This document shows, one piece after another, positions 9,222 through 17,905 of a stretch of 39,849 nt of DNA (positions are counted from its first letter, which is position 1; every line of letters begins with the position of its first letter). The notes under the pieces were generated by a model. It worked only from the letters and a program-made list of their open reading frames with translations. It was not told where the DNA came from and did not search any database. The translations under genes were made by a program, and so were the position numbers. Source of the stretch: Rhodanobacteraceae bacterium (GTDB taxonomy: Bacteria; Pseudomonadota; Gammaproteobacteria; Xanthomonadales; Rhodanobacteraceae); contig JAICJG010000013.1 in assembly GCA_025928585.1 (NCBI GenBank), positions 1 to 39,849 on the forward strand, written 5' to 3'.

Positions 9222-9811
9222 CGTCGCGTACTTTGCCTGGAGGCGGGTGTGCGCCGCCGGGGCGGTGCCGGGGCGTGGATGCGCGATGTCCCCGGGGCAA
9301 GGCCATCCAGCGCGTGGTCGCCGACACGGATGCGGATCAGCCGCAGGGTCGGCAACCCCACGGCAGCGGTCATGCGCCGAACCTGGCGGTTGCGGCCTTC
9401 GCGGATCGTGAGTTCGATCCAGGCGTCCGGCACCGTCTTGCGAAACCGCACCGGCGGTTCGCGGGGCCACAGCCATTCGGGCGCGGCCGCCAGCAGGCGT
9501 GCCTGCGCCGGTCGGGTCACGCCGTCCTTCAATGCGACGCCCGCGCGGAGCTTCTGCAACGTCGCTTCGTCCGGGCGGCCCTCGACCTGCACGACGTAGG
9601 TCTTCGGCGACGCGTGGCGCGGATCGGTGATCCGGTGCGCCAGCACGCCGTCGTCCGTGAGCAGCAACAGGCCCTCCGAATCGCGATCCAGGCGACCGGC
9701 CGGGTATACGCCGGGCGGCAACCCGAACTCGGCCAGCGTGCGCCGCGGCGGGTCGCTGCGATCGGTGAACTGGCACAACACGTCGAATGGTTTGTTGAAC
9801 AGCACGAGCAT
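9218..9811 (-). CDS. rluE: 23S rRNA pseudouridine synthase RluE
   Basis: A 197-residue RsuA/RluB/E/F-family pseudouridine synthase. It isomerises one uridine of 23S rRNA (U2457 in E. coli numbering, established for RluE). The N-terminus VLFNKPFDVLCQFTD and the catalytic block AGRLDRDSEGLLLLTDDG, with the nucleophilic Asp, are RluE-like. IREGRNRQVRRM is the conserved C-terminal motif. There is no S4 domain, as expected for RluE. The last 25 residues are Pro/Arg-rich and probably a tail. It starts 13 nt after the TraB/GumN stop and ends in a 4-nt ATGA overlap with the methyltransferase. Confidence 0.92.
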   Translation of the reverse strand: MLVLFNKPFDVLCQFTDRSDPPRRTLAEFGLPPGVYPAGRLDRDSEGLLLLTDDGVLAHRITDPRHASPKTYVVQVEGRPDEATLQKLRAGVALKDGVTRPAQARLLAAAPEWLWPREPPVRFRKTVPDAWIELTIREGRNRQVRRMTAAVGLPTLRLIRIRVGDHALDGLAPGTSRIHAPAPPRRRTPASRQSTRR

Positions 9812-9824
9812 CGGTGACCGCCGC

Positions 9825-10925
9825 TCAATGTACCGATGCCGCGGAAGCGGGCGCGACGCTCGTGGCCGGCGCCGCTTCATCCGCCGGCTGTTCGTCGGGC
9901 GACGCGACCGTGTACCCGCGCGCACGCAATGCCGCGAGATAGCCGTCCGGGTCGAGCAGCTCGGGCATCGGCAAGATCGCGAAGCTCTGGGCATTCGCGC
10001 CGAGCGCGGCATCGGCGGCGCCGAGCCAATGCTCCTCGACCTGCATCGGCAGATTGGCGATGCCGAGGGACCTGGCGAAACCGGCTCCGGTGATCGCCGA
10101 TTTGCAGGAGTCGCGATAGCCGCTCTCGGGCACCCGGCGAAGCGTCGCGATGTCGCCGGTGGCCCACGCGTTGGCGCGCGCACGCACGTCGGGAATCTGC
10201 TTTTCCACCATGTCCAGCACCAGTGCGAGGCAGGCGGTCCCGTCGGGCCCGGCCGCGGCGAAAGCCTTGACGGCATCGCGCGGGTGACGGATTTCCAAGG
10301 TGGTGCGGGTGTCGACCAGCTTCACGCCGTGCTGCTTCGCCAGTGCTTTCACGGTGTCATCGATCTCACCTGCCCCGCGCAAACCATTCTGCTTGAACGC
10401 TTCCCTGAGAAGCCTGAGCGCAGCGATGATCGGCTTGTAGCGCTCGATGCCGTGATCGTCGCCGAAGTAGCGCTGCTTTGCGAGCTGCCAGCGGGTGTAG
10501 AGCGGCGGGGGCAGCACGTCGGCGAGCGTCTTGCCGTCGGGGATGCGTTGCGCGCGATACACCGGCAGCAACAGGAACAGTTTCCCGAACCAGTTGGTAT
10601 CGATCTTCAGCTTGACGCCAGGCGACTCCAGTACGGCCTGCGATTCCGCAATCGCCTGCTCGACTTGCGCGGAGTGCCACTCGATCCCGGCAGGGAGCGT
10701 CGGCACCACCCCGAGGATCCACATCACGTGATCGCCGCTGCTGATCTTCCAGAGCCCCGGCCCCGGCACTACGCCGGTAACAGTGATGGCCTGGAGCGTC
10801 GGGATCGAGGAAGCGGGAGCGGGCGTCGCGTTGGCGCTCGCAGCCTGCGCGGGCACGCTGCCGGGCGGTTGCGCCAGCCCCGTGGTGCAGGCGAACAGCA
10901 GGAGCGCGGCGGGAACACGGAACAT
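9825..10925 (-). CDS. TraB/GumN-family exported protein
   Basis: A 366-residue protein with a signal peptide (residues 1-18) and the TraB/PrgY/GumN fold, whose members are thought to be metalloprotease-like. The family hallmarks are the early GLWKISSGDHVMWILGVVPTLPAG block (first conserved GxxxxxWxixGxxHxxp-type region), an AVLESPGV strand, and the late SFAILPMPELLDPDGYLAALRARGY block, equivalent to the C-terminal GxxH-containing motif. The usual catalytic-looking GxxH in the last block is not evident here (ILPMPELL). It lies 71 nt downstream of the alpha/beta hydrolase and 13 nt before rluE in a five-gene minus-strand run. GumN in Xanthomonas sits next to gum genes, but no exopolysaccharide cluster is present here. 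Confidence 0.85.
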   Translation of the reverse strand: MFRVPAALLLFACTTGLAQPPGSVPAQAASANATPAPASSIPTLQAITVTGVVPGPGLWKISSGDHVMWILGVVPTLPAGIEWHSAQVEQAIAESQAVLESPGVKLKIDTNWFGKLFLLLPVYRAQRIPDGKTLADVLPPPLYTRWQLAKQRYFGDDHGIERYKPIIAALRLLREAFKQNGLRGAGEIDDTVKALAKQHGVKLVDTRTTLEIRHPRDAVKAFAAAGPDGTACLALVLDMVEKQIPDVRARANAWATGDIATLRRVPESGYRDSCKSAITGAGFARSLGIANLPMQVEEHWLGAADAALGANAQSFAILPMPELLDPDGYLAALRARGYTVASPDEQPADEAAPATSVAPASAASVH

Positions 10926-10996
10926 GCTGCAAAGACTTCCACGCCGTGGCCGAGTTCCCCGGCAACCGCTGCGCGTGCGCCGCTCCGGACGACCGC

Positions 10997-11983
10997 TCAC
11001 GGCAACAGCACGAAGTGCGTGATCGCGTTCGCGACCTCGTGCGGCTTTTCCATGATCGACATGTGGCCGCAACCGTGGAGTTCGGTGACCCCGATGTCCG
11101 GCGAATGCGTCAGCCCCTTGCGGATGGCATCCAGTGCCGACGGATCGATGATCCGGTCCTGCATGCACCAGATCGCGAGCGTGGGCGCGGTGATGTCGGA
11201 CAGCTTCGGCGCGAGCGCGTAGCGCGAACCGGGCGCGGTGATCTCGCGCATCACCTTGTCCCGGAATGCACGGTTCTGCTGCGAGCGCTCGATGAACACG
11301 TCCTGGATCCGCGGCGGCACCGATGGCGGATCGGCGAACAGCATCGACTCGAGGTGCCGGAATTCGGCACGATTGTCGATGTCGAACGGGTTCGTGCCGG
11401 CTTTGAGCTCGCGCACGAAAGCGTTTTTCTTGAAGCGGACGCCGGCGCTGTCGACCAGCGCCAATGCCGCGACATCCCTCGGGTATTTCGCGGCGTAGAG
11501 ACCCGCGATCGCGCCGCCCATCGAATGCCCGGCCAGCGCGATTTGCCCCAGGTGCAACGCGTCGACGAACCCGTGCAGGCGATCCACTTGCGCCCCGTAG
11601 CCGTAATCCGCACCCGCGATCCGGGTCGAGTCGCCCCACCCCGGCAGGTCGGGAATGATCACGTGGAAATTGGGTGTGAGGTCGCGGGCTGCGAGCAGCC
11701 AGTCGGCGTAGGAGCCGCCATAGCCATGCAGCAACACCAGCGGCGGCCCCTCCTTCTTGCCACCGGCGACATAGTCCCAGCGGGTGTCGCCGACGTTCAG
11801 CGTCTCCTGGTGCAGTCCGTCGCGCCACGTCTGCCACGCGATCGCACCGTCCAGCACTACGCGCGGTGCGATCAGGTACACCGCGAGCCCCGCCACCGCC
11901 ACCGCGATGATCGCGATGCCGAGGATCCTGAGGCGCCGTGCAACGCGCGCGAGTACCGGGTTGCGTGCGGAATCCTGCGCCAT
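10997..11983 (-). CDS. membrane-anchored alpha/beta hydrolase
   Basis: A 328-residue alpha/beta hydrolase with one N-terminal membrane helix (about residues 20-42), so the catalytic domain probably faces the periplasm. The oxyanion region is LLHGYGGSYADW. The nucleophile elbow is GHSMGG, the acid is in IWCMQDRIID, and the catalytic His is in HGCGHMSIMEKP, giving a complete Ser-Asp-His triad. The start at 11983 is 6 nt downstream of the aminopeptidase stop, so the two are surely co-transcribed. The substrate is open; lipase/esterase or C-C hydrolase types fit equally. Confidence 0.9.
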   Translation of the reverse strand: MAQDSARNPVLARVARRLRILGIAIIAVAVAGLAVYLIAPRVVLDGAIAWQTWRDGLHQETLNVGDTRWDYVAGGKKEGPPLVLLHGYGGSYADWLLAARDLTPNFHVIIPDLPGWGDSTRIAGADYGYGAQVDRLHGFVDALHLGQIALAGHSMGGAIAGLYAAKYPRDVAALALVDSAGVRFKKNAFVRELKAGTNPFDIDNRAEFRHLESMLFADPPSVPPRIQDVFIERSQQNRAFRDKVMREITAPGSRYALAPKLSDITAPTLAIWCMQDRIIDPSALDAIRKGLTHSPDIGVTELHGCGHMSIMEKPHEVANAITHFVLLP

Positions 11984-11989
11984 GCGGGG

Positions 11990-13873
11990 TCAGGCCCCGC
12001 TCGGTGCGGTCTGGTTCTTCTCCACGCCCGCCCGCGTGCGCTCGAACAACCGCTCGACCGCCATCCGCGTCAGCGGGTGGTAGCCGTCCTTGGCGCCGGC
12101 GTAGACCTGCTCGGCATAGGCAAGACCCTCAGGCGTCGCAACGAACGCCTTGTACACCGGCATCGTCAAGTAGAGCCGTCCAATCCGGGTCACGTGTTCG
12201 GCGGCCGCCGGCCATGCCGCCTTGTCGCCGGCCCGGATCGCGCGCACGTACCAGCGCATGCCGATCTCGGCATTGGGGGTTCCAGTCAGGTGCCATGCGG
12301 CGTCCAGAGCCTGCATCCTGTCGAGCCGGGGCGCGTCGGGCAGGCGATCGAGGAAGTACATCCATTCCTGGGTATTCCATGACGTCGCGTCGAGCTTGTC
12401 CGCGGCGAGCTTGCGGTCGAGGAATTCCGATCGTTCGCGGTCGATCGCGGCAAAGCGCGGCGAGTCGGGGATCGGCGCATCCTTCGGGATTCCGGCGCCG
12501 TACACCCACGCCTCGACCTCGTCCCAACCCAGCTTGCCGGGATACTCCTCGATCAGGTTGGATTTCAGGTAGGCGAGCATCTGTTCGGTGGTGATGCTGT
12601 GCCACACGAAGTGGTTGAAATACCCTTCGAGGTAGCGGTCGAAGTCCTGGCGCCCGAACTTGTCTTCCAGCGTGCGCAAGAACCACGAGCCCTTGTCGTA
12701 GGCGACATGGGAAAGCTCGTCGTCGGCATCGACCTGGCGCGGCTCGGGTGCGAGGCGCTGCGCGTTCTCCGGCATCGCGCCGATGGTCTTTTCGAGGTTG
12801 CGGACGGCGAGCAGGGTTTCCTCGTTGGCCTGGCGCTGCCCATAGAGGGCCTCGGTGATGCGGCCCTGCACGTAGGTGGTGATGCCTTCGTTCAGCCAGA
12901 TGTCGCGCCACGACGCGGCGGTCACCAGGTTTCCCGACCACGAGTGCGCGAGTTCGTGCGCGACCAGCGACACCAGCGACTTGTCGCCCACCAGTACCGT
13001 CGGCGTGGCGAACGTCATGTTCGGGTTTTCCATGCCGCCGTAGGGGAAGGAGGGCGGCAGCACCAGGATGTCGTAGCGCCCCCAGCGATACGGCCCGTAC
13101 AGCGTCTCGGCAGCCTCGATCATCTTCTCGGTGTCTTCGAACTCATGCGCGGCCTTGGCGACCACCGAGGGTTCCGCATACACCGCGCTGCGCGGCCCGG
13201 TCTCGCGCACGGCGAGGTCGCCGGCCGCGATCGCCATCAGGTAGGACGGCACCGGGTGCGTCTGGATGAAATCGAACGAGCCCTCGAGCGGATGCTTCGG
13301 ATCGTTCGGTGCGCTCATCACCACGCGCAAATCCTTCGGCGCGGCGACGTGGGCGTGCCAACTGAAGCGGACGAACGGCGAATCCTGCAGCGGGATCCAC
13401 GAGCGCGCATGCACCGATTGGGATTGCGAAAACAGGAACGGATGCCGTTTGCCCGCGGTCTGCGCGGACTCGCGCCACTGCAGTCCCGACGCGGACGGGG
13501 AGGTCTTGTACGCGATTCGCACCTGTTGCGGGTGCCTGGGCGCTTCGATCGTGAGCTTCGAGCCCATCGCCTTGACCGGTTCCGCCAGCTTGAACCACAG
13601 GGTGTGTGCATGACCCTCGGGGTCCAGCGCTTCCACCGCCGCAATCTGCAGCGCACTGGTGTCGAGTACCAGCTCGCGCGCTTCGGGATTTCGCCAGTCG
13701 AGCGTCAGGGTTGCCACGCCATCGAGTTGCTTGTGCGCGAAATCCACCGTGAGGTCCAGGTCGAGGTGCTTGACGCGGACGTCCCGCGGCTGCGCGTACG
13801 AATGCGGATCGGCGGCCTGCGCGGCGACCGGCGGCACGAACGCGCCGGGGGCGACGGTCGGAAGAAGGCGCAT
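11990..13873 (-). CDS. M1-family zinc aminopeptidase (LTA4-hydrolase/ERAP-like)
   Basis: A 627-residue gluzincin aminopeptidase. The exopeptidase motif GGMEN is at 279-283. The zinc site HELAHSWSGN gives H306, E307 and H310, with E329 in WLNEG. The C-terminal part is an ARM-like helical domain, as in leukotriene-A4-hydrolase-type enzymes. The chosen ATG gives an N-terminus of Leu, Pro and Ala before AQAADPHSY. It ends like a signal-peptide cleavage site but contains three prolines and a weak hydrophobic core. A GTG 7 codons upstream is an alternative start. It heads the minus-strand run with the hydrolase, GumN-like, rluE and methyltransferase genes. Confidence 0.92.
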   Translation of the reverse strand: MRLLPTVAPGAFVPPVAAQAADPHSYAQPRDVRVKHLDLDLTVDFAHKQLDGVATLTLDWRNPEARELVLDTSALQIAAVEALDPEGHAHTLWFKLAEPVKAMGSKLTIEAPRHPQQVRIAYKTSPSASGLQWRESAQTAGKRHPFLFSQSQSVHARSWIPLQDSPFVRFSWHAHVAAPKDLRVVMSAPNDPKHPLEGSFDFIQTHPVPSYLMAIAAGDLAVRETGPRSAVYAEPSVVAKAAHEFEDTEKMIEAAETLYGPYRWGRYDILVLPPSFPYGGMENPNMTFATPTVLVGDKSLVSLVAHELAHSWSGNLVTAASWRDIWLNEGITTYVQGRITEALYGQRQANEETLLAVRNLEKTIGAMPENAQRLAPEPRQVDADDELSHVAYDKGSWFLRTLEDKFGRQDFDRYLEGYFNHFVWHSITTEQMLAYLKSNLIEEYPGKLGWDEVEAWVYGAGIPKDAPIPDSPRFAAIDRERSEFLDRKLAADKLDATSWNTQEWMYFLDRLPDAPRLDRMQALDAAWHLTGTPNAEIGMRWYVRAIRAGDKAAWPAAAEHVTRIGRLYLTMPVYKAFVATPEGLAYAEQVYAGAKDGYHPLTRMAVERLFERTRAGVEKNQTAPSGA

Positions 13874-13968
13874 GGCGACGATCCTGTCGATCACGGAAAC
13901 GGTCAGTATGCCATCCGTCCGCGGCACCCGCGCTGGCGCACGGGCGCGGTCGGAGCCTCGTTGCGGCG

Positions 13969-13974
13969 TAGAAT
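13969..13974 (+). promoter_or_regulatory. -10 hexamer upstream of the GST gene
   Basis: TAGAAT, 27 nt before the GST start codon, in the 128-nt divergent spacer between the aminopeptidase and GST genes. No convincing -35 is seen. Confidence 0.35.
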
Positions 13975-14001
13975 CGGCGCTTCGTCGCCGGGAGCCATTC
14001 C

Positions 14002-14688
14002 ATGTACAACCTGTACATCGCCAACAAGAACTATTCGTCGTGGTCGCTGCGGCCGTGGGTACTGCTGCACGAGCGCGGCATCCCGTTCGAGGAAAAGCTG
14101 GTGCCGTTCGAGACCGGCTCGAGCTGGCAGGCGTTCCGCAGGTTCTCGCCCAGCGGCAAGGTCCCGTGCCTCGTCGACGGCGCCACCGTGGTGTGGGATT
14201 CGCTGGCGATCGCCGAATACGTCGCGGAACGCCACCCGGGCGTTTGGCCGCACGACGGGGAAGCCCGCGCGTTCGCGCGTTCGGTGGCCGCGGAAATGCA
14301 CTCGGGATTCGCGGCGCTGCGCGAGCAGTGCACCATGAACTGCGGCATCCGCGTGAAGTTGCACCGCGTCGGCGAGCCACTGTCGCGCGACCTTGCGCGG
14401 ATCAACGAATTGTGGATCGAGGGCATTCGCCGTTTCGGCGGGCCATTCCTGGCCGGTGCCGAATTCACCGCGGCCGATGCGTTCTACGCGCCGGTCGCGT
14501 TCCGCATCCAGACCTATGCGCCTCCACTCGATGCCGCCGCGGAGGCCTATGCGCAACGGTTGCTGGCGCTGCCGTCGATGCAGGGCTGGTATGCCTGCGC
14601 GCTGGCGGAAACCTGGCGCGACGCCGGCCATGAAGCCGAGGTCGCGAACTGGGGCACGGTCACTGCGGACTTGCGGGCCGCGGCCTAG
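14002..14688 (+). CDS. glutathione S-transferase family protein
   Basis: A 228-residue cytosolic GST. The thioredoxin-like N-terminal domain starts NLYIANKNYSSWSLRPWVLL, with the Ser that typically activates glutathione. The SGKVPCLVDG cis-Pro motif and the DSLAIAEYVAERHP glutathione-binding block follow. The all-helical C-terminal domain contains the FTAADAFYAPV N-cap/Asp motif. The substrate is unknown. Its TAG stop shares the palindrome CTAG with the stop of the converging pip gene. Confidence 0.93.
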   Translation: MYNLYIANKNYSSWSLRPWVLLHERGIPFEEKLVPFETGSSWQAFRRFSPSGKVPCLVDGATVVWDSLAIAEYVAERHPGVWPHDGEARAFARSVAAEMHSGFAALREQCTMNCGIRVKLHRVGEPLSRDLARINELWIEGIRRFGGPFLAGAEFTAADAFYAPVAFRIQTYAPPLDAAAEAYAQRLLALPSMQGWYACALAETWRDAGHEAEVANWGTVTADLRAAA

Positions 14689-15644
14689 CCGCATCGCGCG
14701 AACCGCCCGGCGAGCCGGTCGGTCGCTTCGACCAGCTTGTCGACGATCGCGGGCTCGGAAGCCGCGTGCCCCGACAGCACGACGTGGAACTCCGCTTCCG
14801 GCCACGCCTCGTGCAGGTCGAACGCGCTCTTGACCGGACAGATGAGGTCGTAGTGGCCGTGCACGATCGTGGCGGGGATGCCGCGAATCCTTCCGATGTC
14901 GCGCAGGAGTTGATCCGGTTCGAGAAATGCATGGTTGCGGAAATAGTGCGCTTCGATCCGCGCCAGGCTGACCGCGACTGCCGGCGCCGAGAATTCCGCC
15001 TCGGTCTCCGGACTCTCCCCCAGCGTGAGCGCCGATCCTTCCCACGCACCCCACGCGCGCGCCGCAGCCAGCCGCTCGGATTCGTCGTCGGACGTCAGGC
15101 GCTTCCAGTACGCCTCGAGCATCTGCCCGCGTTCTTCTCGGGGGACCGTGGCTGCATACCGCTGCCATTTGTCGGGCAGGAGCCGCGAAGCGCCGCCTTC
15201 CTCGTAGAACCAACGGATTTCCGCGGGACGACCCAGGAAAATCCCGCGCAGCACGAGCGCCAACACGCGATCCGGATGCGCCTCGGCATAAGCGAGCGCG
15301 AGCGTCGAACCCCACGAGCCGCCGAACACCAGCCAGCGCTCGATGGCCAGGTGCTCCCGGATCTTCTCGATGTCTGCGACGAGATCACGGGTGGTGTTGT
15401 CTTCGAGGTCCGCGAATGGCGTCGAACGTCCCGCGCCGCGCTGGTCGAACAGCACGATCCGGTAACGGTCCGGATCGAAAAAACGGCGGTGGTAACGCGC
15501 GAGGCCCGCACCGGGTCCACCGTGCAGGAACACCACCGCAAGTCCGCCGGGGTTGCCGCATTCCTCGACATACAACGTGTGCCGGCTGCTTACCGGAAAG
15601 TGTTCGGTGCGATACGGCTCGATGTCGGGGTAATGCTCTCGCAT
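14685..15644 (-). CDS. pip: proline iminopeptidase
   Basis: A 319-residue S33-family alpha/beta hydrolase that removes N-terminal proline from peptides. The family signature is strong: FLHGGPGAG oxyanion region, FDQRGAGRS, nucleophile motif GGSWGS, and PDRVLALVLRGIFLGR after it. The acid and His are near VHGHYDLICP and LSGHAA. Length matches bacterial Pip. The gene converges with GST; both stop codons lie in the same CTAG (14685-14688), so the coding regions overlap by 4 nt. Upstream is one copy of the two-stem repeat, then ubiE on the same strand. Confidence 0.95.
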   Translation of the reverse strand: MREHYPDIEPYRTEHFPVSSRHTLYVEECGNPGGLAVVFLHGGPGAGLARYHRRFFDPDRYRIVLFDQRGAGRSTPFADLEDNTTRDLVADIEKIREHLAIERWLVFGGSWGSTLALAYAEAHPDRVLALVLRGIFLGRPAEIRWFYEEGGASRLLPDKWQRYAATVPREERGQMLEAYWKRLTSDDESERLAAARAWGAWEGSALTLGESPETEAEFSAPAVAVSLARIEAHYFRNHAFLEPDQLLRDIGRIRGIPATIVHGHYDLICPVKSAFDLHEAWPEAEFHVVLSGHAASEPAIVDKLVEATDRLAGRFARCG

Positions 15645-15680
15645 GGATGTGTCGCTGGACGTCGCCTCCGAAGCGGATGT

Positions 15681-15780
15681 TGTGAGAAGTCAGGCCATGG
15701 ATGGCCGTCCTGGTCTTGACGACCCGAGGCGCTGCTACCACCGATCACATTCGTGAGGCAGCGATCAGGGACGATCGCAT
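15681..15780 (+). repeat. two-stem ATGGA element, copy A
   Basis: Stem-loop 1 is GGCC-ATGGAT-GGCC, preceded by AAGTCA and followed by a GTCCTGGTCTT-type box. Stem-loop 2 is GCGATC-AGGGAC-GATCGC near the right end. The right end touches the ubiE stop codon (15780-15782) on the minus strand, so it forms the immediate 3' UTR of ubiE. Confidence 0.85.
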
Positions 15781-16541
15781 CAAACACGGTAACCGCGATG
15801 GATCGCCACGATGCCGGCCGAAAGGTTGCGCACTTCCACACCCAGGAATCCAGCCGCCTCCATCATCGCCTTCAGGGTCGCCTGGTCCGGATGCTTGCGG
15901 ATCGATTCGGCGAGGTAGCGATAGCTGCCCTCATCGTGCGCGACGAGCTTGCCGATCCGTGGCAGCACCCGGAACGAATGGAAGTCGTAGAGCGGTTTCA
16001 GCCAATTCTGGTTGACCCTGGAGAATTCGAGGATCAGCACGCGGCCGCCGGGTTTCAGCACGCGATGCATTTCCGCGAGCGCCTTGTCCTTGTCGGTGAC
16101 GTTGCGCAGGCCGAATGCGATCGTCACCGCATCGAACGATTCATCCGGAAACGGCAGCGCCTCGGCATTGATTTGCGTCCACCGCAGGCCCTCCAGCAAC
16201 CCGCGGTCCAGCAGGCGATCGCGGCCCGCCTGCAGCATGGCGGCGTTGATGTCGCCAATCACCACCTCGCCCTCGCCGCCCACCCGCGGCAGCAGCAAGG
16301 CGGCGATGTCGCCGGTGCCACCGGCAAGGTCGAGCACGCGATCACCTTTGCGGACGCCTGAGGTCGCGACGAAGAACCGCTTCCACAATCGGTGCACGCC
16401 GAACGACATCAGGTCGTTCATCACGTCGTACTTGCCGGCGACCGACGAGAACACCTCGCCGACCAGTTTTTGCTTTTCGGCGACCGGGACTTCGCGGTAG
16501 CCGAAGTGGGTGGTGACGCCGGGGGTGTGCGTTTCTCTCAT
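15780..16541 (-). CDS. ubiE: ubiquinone/menaquinone C-methyltransferase UbiE
   Basis: A 253-residue SAM-dependent C-methyltransferase acting in ubiquinone (and menaquinone, if made) synthesis. Family marks are [21 protein letters not shown]-like N-terminus, [21 protein letters not shown] motif [11 protein letters not shown], the [22 protein letters not shown] block, and [15 protein letters not shown]. The ATG at 16541 follows a TACAAT by exactly 6 nt, with no Shine-Dalgarno, so a leaderless mRNA is likely. It is not linked here to ubiJ-ubiB, which lie about 3 kb away on the other strand; in many gammaproteobacteria ubiE-ubiJ-ubiB form one operon. Confidence 0.97.
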   Translation of the reverse strand: MRETHTPGVTTHFGYREVPVAEKQKLVGEVFSSVAGKYDVMNDLMSFGVHRLWKRFFVATSGVRKGDRVLDLAGGTGDIAALLLPRVGGEGEVVIGDINAAMLQAGRDRLLDRGLLEGLRWTQINAEALPFPDESFDAVTIAFGLRNVTDKDKALAEMHRVLKPGGRVLILEFSRVNQNWLKPLYDFHSFRVLPRIGKLVAHDEGSYRYLAESIRKHPDQATLKAMMEAAGFLGVEVRNLSAGIVAIHRGYRV

Positions 16542-16547
16542 GGCTGC

Positions 16548-16553
16548 ATTGTA
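16548..16553 (-). promoter_or_regulatory. -10 hexamer of ubiE, leaderless spacing
   Basis: TACAAT on the minus strand, 6 nt (GCAGCC) before the ubiE ATG. Same geometry as hrpB, trmL and ubiJ. Confidence 0.5.
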
Positions 16554-16758
16554 CGGTGACTTCCCCGGCGGGTTTGCGGCCATCGAGGAGAACCGTCGCC
16601 GGGATGCAGCCAGGCGGAATCCGGGAATCGTGGGACGTTTTCGCGGACCCCGGCGCCGTGCCTCCGTCCAGGTCGCCCGCGCGACCCCATCCCGGAACAG
16701 GAGAATGAGCCGCGGCGGGGGGACCGGTTTACACTGTGTCCCGGCCTCCGGAAAACGC

Positions 16759-17457
16759 ATGCAACGCTGCCTCGTCACAGGCGCCAATCGCGGGCTCGGA
16801 TTGGCGTTCGTCACCGAACTGCTGGAACGCGGTGCGCGCGTGCTCGCCTGCTGCCGCGACCCGGCGCACGCCGGCGTCCTCGACGCCCTGCGCGCGTCCC
16901 ACGAGGACCGGCTGGCGATCCAGCCGCTGGACGTCGCCGACCCGGACGCGATCGACGCACTGCCGGCGGCGGCGGCCAGGCACCTGCAGCGCGTGGACCT
17001 CCTGATCAACAATGCGGGCGTGCTGGTTTCCGGCGAACGCTTCGGCAACGTCATGGCCGCCTCGCTCGCGGAGAGCTTTGCGGTCAACGCCAGCGCGCCG
17101 CTCCTCATCACCCAGGCGCTGGCGCCGCTGCTGGCGCTCGGCAACAAACCGCGGGTGCTCTGCATCAGCTCCCAGATCGCCTCGATCGCGCAGTCGGCGC
17201 GCTTCCGCACCATGAGCTACGCGATGAGCAAGGCCGCGCTCAACATGGCGGTGAAGCGGCTGGCGGCGGAACTCGCCCCGCGCGGGATCGTGGTGCTCGC
17301 CGTCCATCCGGGTTGGCTGAAAACGGCCATGGGCGGCCAGGGGGCGACCCTGGCGCCGGGCGACTCCGCACACGCGTTGCTCGGACTGATTGAACGCGCC
17401 GGCATCGAGGACGCCGGGAAATTTCTCGCCTACGACGGTGCCGAGCTGCCCTGGTAG
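16759..17457 (+). CDS. short-chain dehydrogenase/reductase
   Basis: A 232-residue classical SDR. The cofactor motif is TGANRGLG (residues 7-14), the NNAG motif is present, and the catalytic set is Ser in CISSQIAS with YxxxK in YAMSK. Arg in the TGANRGLG loop and CCRD after strand 2 suggest NADP preference. It is close in layout to CsgA/sniffer-type SDRs. The ATG at 16759 gives the canonical start with the nucleotide-binding strand right at the N-terminus. A TACACT hexamer at 16730-16735 is a possible -10. The substrate is unknown. Confidence 0.9.
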   Translation: MQRCLVTGANRGLGLAFVTELLERGARVLACCRDPAHAGVLDALRASHEDRLAIQPLDVADPDAIDALPAAAARHLQRVDLLINNAGVLVSGERFGNVMAASLAESFAVNASAPLLITQALAPLLALGNKPRVLCISSQIASIAQSARFRTMSYAMSKAALNMAVKRLAAELAPRGIVVLAVHPGWLKTAMGGQGATLAPGDSAHALLGLIERAGIEDAGKFLAYDGAELPW

Positions 17458-17498
17458 CAATTGCCGGAGCGTGACGCCGTTCACGTTTTGCAGTCGTT

Positions 17499-17530
17499 CC
17501 CCCGCCCGCTTTTCGCGGGTCCGGCGGGGG
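17499..17530. terminator. hairpin after the SDR gene
   Basis: CCCCCG (17499-17504) pairs with CGGGGG (17525-17530), and an inner CCCGC/GCGGG stem closes a TTTTC loop. It lies 41 nt after the SDR stop. No T-run follows. Confidence 0.5.
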
Positions 17531-17606
17531 TGGCCGCACCGTGGCACGGGCCGTGCTTCGCATTCCGGGCCGGGACGTCCGGTTTCGACAGCAATGGGCA
17601 GGGGCC

Positions 17607-17696
17607 ATGAAAGTCGAGTCGATCCTCATGCGGAGCATGTTCGCAATGGCGGCGCTCGCCGTCGTCTGCGGCATCGTCGCGATCGGCCTGCACTGA
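17607..17696 (+). CDS. candidate 29-residue single-pass membrane peptide
   Basis: A short open frame (ATG 17607, TGA 17694-17696) in the otherwise gene-free 448-nt stretch between the SDR gene and trmL. The peptide has a short basic/polar N-terminus (MKVESILMRS) and then one uninterrupted hydrophobic helix of about 18 residues ending GLH. This layout is common for small inner-membrane proteins. A purine-rich GGGCAGGGG precedes the ATG by a few nt and can act as a ribosome-binding site. I do not recognise a family. Conservation in relatives would decide; a random hydrophobic ORF in GC-rich DNA is possible. Confidence 0.4.
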   Translation: MKVESILMRSMFAMAALAVVCGIVAIGLH

Positions 17697-17790
17697 TCCG
17701 AAGGCGGGTGACGCATCCGGAGCTCTGGTGCCATCTGCGCACCGGCTGGCGCCTGCGCGCAACCCAAAAGGGGAACGGCTGAGCGCTCAG

Positions 17791-17892
17791 CTTGCGTGGG
17801 CAGTCAGGCCAAGGAAGGCGGTTCTGGCTGGTTCTGCGACTCCATCCAGGCACCGACTTCATTCAGCCCTGCGGCGATCATGGACGATCGCA
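17791..17892 (+). repeat. two-stem ATGGA element, copy B
   Basis: Stem-loop 2 is perfect: GCGATC (17874-17879), loop ATGGAC, GATCGC (17886-17891). Stem-loop 1 is degenerate (GGCC-AAGGAA-GGCG at 17807). Stem-loop 2 directly abuts the -10 hexamer and start codon of trmL. Confidence 0.75.
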
Positions 17893-17893
17893 C

Positions 17894-17899
17894 CATAAT
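17894..17899 (+). promoter_or_regulatory. -10 hexamer of trmL, leaderless spacing
   Basis: CATAAT followed by exactly 6 nt (GCCCGG) and the GTG start of trmL. The upstream promoter region is the right half of repeat copy B. Confidence 0.4.
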
Positions 17900-17905
17900 G
17901 CCCGG

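Noticed and set aside
9825-10925. Exopolysaccharide (gum) cluster membership for the GumN-like gene
   Set aside because: No glycosyltransferase, Wza/Wzc-like or other gum genes are adjacent. Only the fold family is shared.
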